DNA of 18,217 bases from Pseudomonadota bacterium. Lineage in GTDB: Bacteria > Pseudomonadota > Alphaproteobacteria > Rhizobiales > Methylopilaceae. Below the pieces are notes generated by a model. The model searched no databases. It worked only from the letters and a program-made list of their open reading frames with translations, and was not told the DNA's origin. A program made the position numbers and the translations under genes. This document shows positions 15,100-18,217 of the stretch, piece by piece (the stretch's first letter is position 1; each line of letters starts with the position of its first letter). The stretch lies in contig JAEZCD010000358.1 of NCBI GenBank assembly GCA_023430145.1, positions 1 through 18,217 on the forward strand. Direction: 5' to 3'.

Positions 15100-15573
15100 T
15101 CAGTCGAAGATGACGATCGAGCTGTCGTCGATTCTGCCGGACTCGACGCCGAAGCGAAAGATGAGCACCTCGACGATATGGGAACCCTCCTTGACATTGA
15201 TGAAGGCCTGCCGCGAGACCGCTGTGAATATCTCGGTGTCGCCCGATGCCGTGCAGAACGCGAATTCGTCCCCCGGCGCCTTCGGATTAGTCGGCTTGCC
15301 ATCGACGAGAATTTGCAGTCCGACGAAGAAGCCGACAGGGCCGACGGCGGCGCATTCGGCATTGTAGGTGATGACGACGACGCCTTTCTTGCTCGTATTA
15401 AACGTCAGAAATGTCCTTCCCGCCTCGTCCAGCGGGGCAGGAGTAGGGTCACCCGGTACGTCGTAGGAACTGGTCCTTGCCTTGGCGAGCAGAATTTCCG
15501 CGGACACTGGTAAGCTTGCTGCGACGCCGAGCGCAAGCGACGCTGCGGCCATAGCGGTGGTGCGCATGCGCAT
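15100..15573 (-). CDS. Secreted protein of unknown function, array copy 2
   Basis: The product has 157 residues and shares about three quarters of its residues with copy 1 and about four fifths with copy 3 (counted by eye). The signal peptide ends at VSA|E after residue 25. The mature protein starts EILLAKARTSSYDVP and carries PAPLDEAG, KKGVVVITYNAEC (C74), GLQILVDGKPTNPK (85-98), FAFCTAS (C107), IFTAVSRQAF, EGSHIVEV and RIDDSSIVIFD. The start is set at the ATG preceded by GGAGAACGCG; the upstream ATG has no ribosome-binding site. The gene has its own spacer and terminator, so it is probably transcribed alone. A membrane or enzymatic role is not supported: there is no further hydrophobic segment and no catalytic motif. 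Confidence 0.87.
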   Translation of the reverse strand: MRMRTTAMAAASLALGVAASLPVSAEILLAKARTSSYDVPGDPTPAPLDEAGRTFLTFNTSKKGVVVITYNAECAAVGPVGFFVGLQILVDGKPTNPKAPGDEFAFCTASGDTEIFTAVSRQAFINVKEGSHIVEVLIFRFGVESGRIDDSSIVIFD

Positions 15574-15707
15574 CGCGTTCTCCATGAGCTTTTCGGGGGA
15601 GCCAGGGTGAGTGGTGACTACTCGGTACGCGGCGTCGGCGATCAGCCTCGCAACCCTAGCTTGACGGCAGGGCGCCGCCATCGCGGGGATGCCGGCCCAC
15701 GAAACGA

Positions 15708-15734
15708 AAGCGCCCCGGCGAGGCCGTGGCGCTT
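15708..15734 (-). terminator. Hairpin terminator after array copy 3
   Basis: This is identical in sequence to the hairpin at 15038-15064, exactly 670 bases away, with the same TCGTTTCG tail on the - strand. It lies 36 bases past the stop of copy 3. Confidence 0.6.
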
Positions 15735-15769
15735 CCAGACGAGAGCGGACAAACGTGCCGTCGGCGCCG

Positions 15770-16243
15770 TCAGTCGAAGATGACGATCGAGCTGTCGTCG
15801 ATTCTGCCGGAGGCGGCGCCGAAGCGAGATATGATCACCTCGACGATATGGGACCCCTCCTTGACATTGATGAAGGCCTGCCGCGAGACCGCTGTGAATA
15901 TCTCGGTGACGCCCGATGCCGTGCAGAACGCGAATTCGCCCGCCACCGTCTTCGGATTGGTCGGCTTGCCGTCGACGCGAATTTGCAGTCCGACAAAGTC
16001 GCCGGCCGTGCCCGTGGCGGCGCATTCGGCATTGTAGGTGATGACGACGATGCCTTTCTTGGTCGCATTGAACGTCAGAAAATTCGTTCCCGCGTTGTCC
16101 AGCGGGGCTGGAACAGCGTCATTCGGCACGTTGTAGGCATTGGTCCTCGCCTTGGTGAGTAGAATCTCGGCGGACACTGGCGAGCTTGCTACGACGCCGA
16201 GCGCAAGGGTCGCTGCGGCCATAGCGGTGGTGCACATGCGCAT
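15770..16243 (-). CDS. Secreted protein of unknown function, array copy 3
   Basis: The product has 157 residues. The signal peptide (VSA|E) is nearly the same as in copies 1 and 2. The mature part carries PAPLDNAG, KKGIVVITYNAEC (C74), GLQIRVDGKPTNPK, FAFCTAS (C107) and RIDDSSIVIFD. It differs from copy 2 mainly in patches: residues 35-54, 77-82, 89, 99-102 and 137-144. The same GGAGAACGCG precedes the chosen ATG. The first part of its upstream spacer matches those of copies 1 and 2, so all three likely share the same promoter type. Function is unknown. Confidence 0.87.
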   Translation of the reverse strand: MRMCTTAMAAATLALGVVASSPVSAEILLTKARTNAYNVPNDAVPAPLDNAGTNFLTFNATKKGIVVITYNAECAATGTAGDFVGLQIRVDGKPTNPKTVAGEFAFCTASGVTEIFTAVSRQAFINVKEGSHIVEVIISRFGAASGRIDDSSIVIFD

Positions 16244-16381
16244 CGCGTTCTCCATAAGCTTTTCGGGGGAGCCAGGGTGAGTGGTGACTACTCAGTACGC
16301 GGCGTCGGCGATCACCATCGCAACACTAGCTTGGCAGCACGGGCGCCGCCAGCGCCGTGACACGACGGCGCAAACAGAAAA

Positions 16382-16402
16382 CGCCCCGGCGGAGCCGGGG
16401 CG
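16382..16402 (-). terminator. Intrinsic terminator after array copy 4
   Basis: A perfect 9-bp stem (CGCCCCGGC / GCCGGGGCG) with a GGA loop is followed on the - strand by TTTTCTGTTTG. It lies 37 bases past the stop of copy 4 and is one of the stronger terminators in the array. Confidence 0.8.
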
Positions 16403-16439
16403 CTTCGAGACGTGAGCCTCGCGAACCGATCGAGGCGTG

Positions 16440-16922
16440 TCAGTCGAAGATGACGATCGAGCTATCGTCCACCCGGCCGGCATCTGCGCCGCTATGCAGG
16501 GCGGCAATCACCTCCACGCTATGCGGACCCGGCTTGAGCGTGACGTAGGCTACGCGGGACACCGCAGAATAGATGTTGGTGGCTCCTCCTGCCGCGGAGC
16601 AGAATGCGAAATCGCTCGTCGACACCTTCGGATTGGTCGGCTTGCCATCCACCAGGATCTGGAGGCCCACCCAGTCGCCATCGTCACCCTGGGCAGCGCA
16701 TTCGGCATTGTAGATGATGACGACGACGCCTTTCTTGGTCGTCTCGAAGTTCAGAACCGTGTTGCCCTTCTTGTCGAGCGGCACGGACACGGCCGGCCCA
16801 GGGCTGAGGTTGAAGACGCCCGTCGTGCTCTTGGAAAGCAGCACATCCGCAGAGGCGGCCGAGGCGCCGAGGCACGCAACGATGAACGAGGCTGCGGCGA
16901 TAGTCTTGGCGAGCGAGCGCAT
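16440..16922 (-). CDS. Secreted protein of unknown function, array copy 4
   Basis: The product has 160 residues and is a more distant paralog of copies 1-3. The family core is clear: VPLDKKG, TKKGVVVIIYNAEC (C75), GLQILVDGKPTNPK, FAFCSA (C108), PGPHSVEV and RVDDSSIVIFD. The signal peptide MRSLAKTIAAASFIVAC... has the array-wide ASA|D site after residue 25, but IVAC (14-17) also fits a lipobox, so lipid anchoring is an alternative. The ATG at 16922 is chosen for the GGAGAACGCG before it. In-frame ATGs at 16934 and 16949 are possible but lack a site. It has a long upstream region of its own. Confidence 0.85.
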   Translation of the reverse strand: MRSLAKTIAAASFIVACLGASAASADVLLSKSTTGVFNLSPGPAVSVPLDKKGNTVLNFETTKKGVVVIIYNAECAAQGDDGDWVGLQILVDGKPTNPKVSTSDFAFCSAAGGATNIYSAVSRVAYVTLKPGPHSVEVIAALHSGADAGRVDDSSIVIFD

Positions 16923-17372
16923 CGCGTTCTCCATGATCTCTGATCGCATGGTGGGAAGTGCCGGAATTGATTGCTCCGCGCACTCGGTTCGATCGCTTGA
17001 TTACAGAACGAATATTCAGATCGCAACCGGAAATATGTTTCTCTACTGTTGTCGACACGTAGCAATGTTGCATCCTCGATAGCGTCACGCGGCGGATCTG
17101 GGAATAAATCTGTAGAACCGGACGAAGATAGGAGCATAGGTTCGAAAATTCCGATCAGCGAGGCTGCTTGCAGAAGTATATGATTAGATTCTCTTACGTC
17201 TGTCGCCAATTGGCGCGACATTCGCCACACTTGCGTCGGCGCCGCGGCCGCTCGCCGGGCCGTGGCTTCCTTGGCGCAGCCGAGCAGCCCGATCGCGGGC
17301 TACTTGCAGATGCCCGGCTTTCCGTTCAGCGGGCCCGCAACGCCGCGATCGCAGCATGCACGAAAACGCAAA
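16923..17372. other. Gene-free, AT-rich upstream region of array copy 4
   Basis: With the terminator beyond it, this is the longest stretch without a gene in the window (16923-17430). Bases about 16960-17210 are visibly AT-richer than anything nearby; bases about 17220-17360 return to high GC. A weak promoter-like pair for copy 4 (TTGCGA and TGTAAT on the - strand, between 17000 and 17030) has only a 15-base spacer, so it is not called. An operator-like imperfect palindrome lies at 17201-17220 (TGTCGC ... GCGACA around CAATTGGC). No convincing small gene was found on either strand. Confidence 0.5.
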
Positions 17373-17396
17373 ACGCCCCGGCCGATGCCGGGGCGT
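17373..17396 (-). terminator. Intrinsic terminator after array copy 5
   Basis: A perfect 10-bp stem (ACGCCCCGGC / GCCGGGGCGT) with a CGAT loop is followed on the - strand by TTTGCGTTTTCG. It lies 34 bases past the stop of copy 5. Confidence 0.8.
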
Positions 17397-17430
17397 CGAT
17401 AGTCTCCCGCTGAAGCGCAGCCGGCGCTCG

Positions 17431-17901
17431 TCAGTTCTCGACGACGATCGAGCCGTCGTCGATATATGCGTCATTGACGCCCTGCTTCGACACCACCACC
17501 TGCACGGTGTGCTCGCCGGGGCCGAGCTTGACGAATCCCTGGCGCGTGACCGCGGTGTAGATCGAGTCGGTCGCGTTGGTCGCCGAGCAGAACGCGAAGT
17601 CCTCCATATCCGCCTTCGGGTTGATGATCTTGCCGTTGACGCGAATCTCGAGCCCGACCCAGGTTTCGGCTGGGCCTGTCGCCGAACATTCCGCGTTGTA
17701 GGTGATGACGACGATCCCTTTCTTCGTCGTCGTGAACTGCAGGGATGCGTTGCCCTTGTTGTCGAGCGGCACCGGCGCGATCCCGTCGGGGACCTCGAAG
17801 TAATCGGTCCGCGCCTTGGCGGCGAGGATGTCCGCGTGGGCCGCATTCCCGCTCCCGGCGAGAGCAAGGGCCGTGGCGAGGGTGACGGTGGTGATCTTCA
17901 T
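17431..17901 (-). CDS. Secreted protein of unknown function, array copy 5
   Basis: The product has 156 residues and is a divergent family member. The signal peptide MKITTVTLATALALAGSG... ends at AHA|D after residue 23. The mature part keeps ILAAKARTDYFEVPDG, VPLDNKG, TKKGIVVITYNAEC (C72), GLEIRVNGKIINPK, FAFCSAT (C105), IYTAVTRQGF, GEHTVQV and YIDDGSIVVEN. GGAG lies 7 bases before the only plausible ATG, which supports the start choice made for copies 1-4. Upstream (17902-18060) is a GC-rich spacer with a 9-bp stem (17968-17989, one G-T pair) but no clear promoter. Function is unknown. Confidence 0.87.
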   Translation of the reverse strand: MKITTVTLATALALAGSGNAAHADILAAKARTDYFEVPDGIAPVPLDNKGNASLQFTTTKKGIVVITYNAECSATGPAETWVGLEIRVNGKIINPKADMEDFAFCSATNATDSIYTAVTRQGFVKLGPGEHTVQVVVSKQGVNDAYIDDGSIVVEN

Positions 17902-18060
17902 CGTATCTCTCCAGAATCGAGGTTCGGGCGCCGTCGCGGGCTCGCCGCCGGCGCAGGGTGATGGGCTGCGAGCGCCGTGCGGTGCTCGCTTACGGTGAAG
18001 GCGCCGGCGCCCGCGGGCTGCCGGTTCGGGACGCGGGACGCGCCTGGCGGGCCGCGACGC

Positions 18061-18217
18061 TTAGTCCTTGATGACGATCGAGGTGTCGTCCAGCCGGGCG
18101 GAGTCGACGCCCTGCCGGGACGCGAGAACCCGCAAGGTGTGCGTGCCCTTGTCGAGATTGATCCAGGCCTGACGCGAAACCGCCGTGTAGATCTCGGTGC
18201 CGCCGGTCGCCATACAG
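18061..18217 (-). CDS. Secreted-protein array copy 6, C-terminal part (partial)
   Basis: The window end cuts this gene; the last 51 residues and the TAA stop (18061-18063) are visible. They read CMATGGTEIYTAVSRQ, then AWINLDKGTHTLRVLASRQG, ending SARLDDTSIVIKD. Position by position they match the family from its second invariant cysteine onward, so the array continues beyond the window. No T-rich hairpin is obvious after its stop. The closest candidate is the 17968-17989 stem, which lacks a T tract. The signal peptide and first cysteine cannot be seen. Confidence 0.8.
   Translation of the reverse strand, partial: CMATGGTEIYTAVSRQAWINLDKGTHTLRVLASRQGVDSARLDDTSIVIKD

Larger units (their letters stand above)
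14427..16439 (-). repeat. Three tandem gene-plus-spacer units of about 670 bp
   Basis: Units begin at the stop codons at 14427, 15100 and 15770, so they are 673, 670 and 670 bp long. Each contains one secreted-protein gene and its upstream spacer. The spacers at 14904-15099 and 15574-15769 differ at only three positions by eye. The spacer above copy 3 matches them for roughly the first 95 bases and then diverges. This is direct evidence of recent tandem duplication, followed by unequal divergence of genes and spacers. Confidence 0.9.

Noticed and set aside
14427..15362. A 311-codon reading that extends array copy 1 upstream through the spacer into copy 2
   Set aside because: The extension runs antisense to nothing conserved, lies over copy 2 in another frame, and would bury a signal peptide that begins right after a good ribosome-binding site.
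14427..16439. Regular repeats of about 670 bp considered as a mobile element or CRISPR-like array
   Set aside because: Units are whole genes with spacers; there are no short repeat-spacer units, terminal inverted repeats, target-site duplications or transposase.
17168..17413. Possible 81-residue gene on the + strand in the copy 4-copy 5 spacer
   Set aside because: No ribosome-binding site; it runs across the copy 5 terminator and has low-complexity Arg/Ala content.

Overview
The window is a high-GC chromosomal segment from an alphaproteobacterium, most likely of the order Hyphomicrobiales (Rhizobiales). The ribosomal gene order, the absence of rpsD between rpsK and rpoA, the short-LID adenylate kinase and the style of the S5, L16 and RpoA sequences all point that way. 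No tRNA, rRNA, insertion sequence, integrase or CRISPR array was seen.

Bases 1-9968 (+ strand) are the end of the S10 operon followed by the spc and alpha operons: rpsC (3' end only), rplP, rpmC, rpsQ, rplN, rplX, rplE, rpsN, rpsH, rplF, rplR, rpsE, rpmD, rplO, secY, adk, rpsM, rpsK, rpoA, rplQ. Spacing is tight, with overlaps at rplN/rplX, rplX/rplE and secY/adk. Two places break the run. The adk-rpsM gap carries a plausible promoter and a structured leader. A textbook intrinsic terminator lies between rpsM and rpsK. The block ends at a bidirectional terminator (10035-10073) shared with the convergent gene.

Bases 10213-14311 (- strand) hold four ordinary genes. In transcription order they are threonine ammonia-lyase (ilvA type with ACT domain), an RDD-family membrane protein, a Bpt/Ate-type aminoacyl-tRNA-protein transferase, and a Tat-exported L,D-transpeptidase of the YcbB type.

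Bases 14427-18217 (- strand) are the accessory part of the window: a head-to-tail array of six paralogous genes, five complete and one cut by the window end. Each encodes a secreted protein of about 157 residues of unknown function. Each complete protein has a signal peptide with an AxA cleavage site, two invariant cysteines and strongly conserved beta-strand-like motifs. Four of the five complete copies have their own clear hairpin terminator and the fifth a weaker one, so they look monocistronic. Three copies (14427-16243) are recent duplicates in a repeat of about 670 bp. Their spacers are almost identical while the proteins differ in discrete patches. This array is the most interesting feature here. 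Its function is not deducible from the sequence alone.
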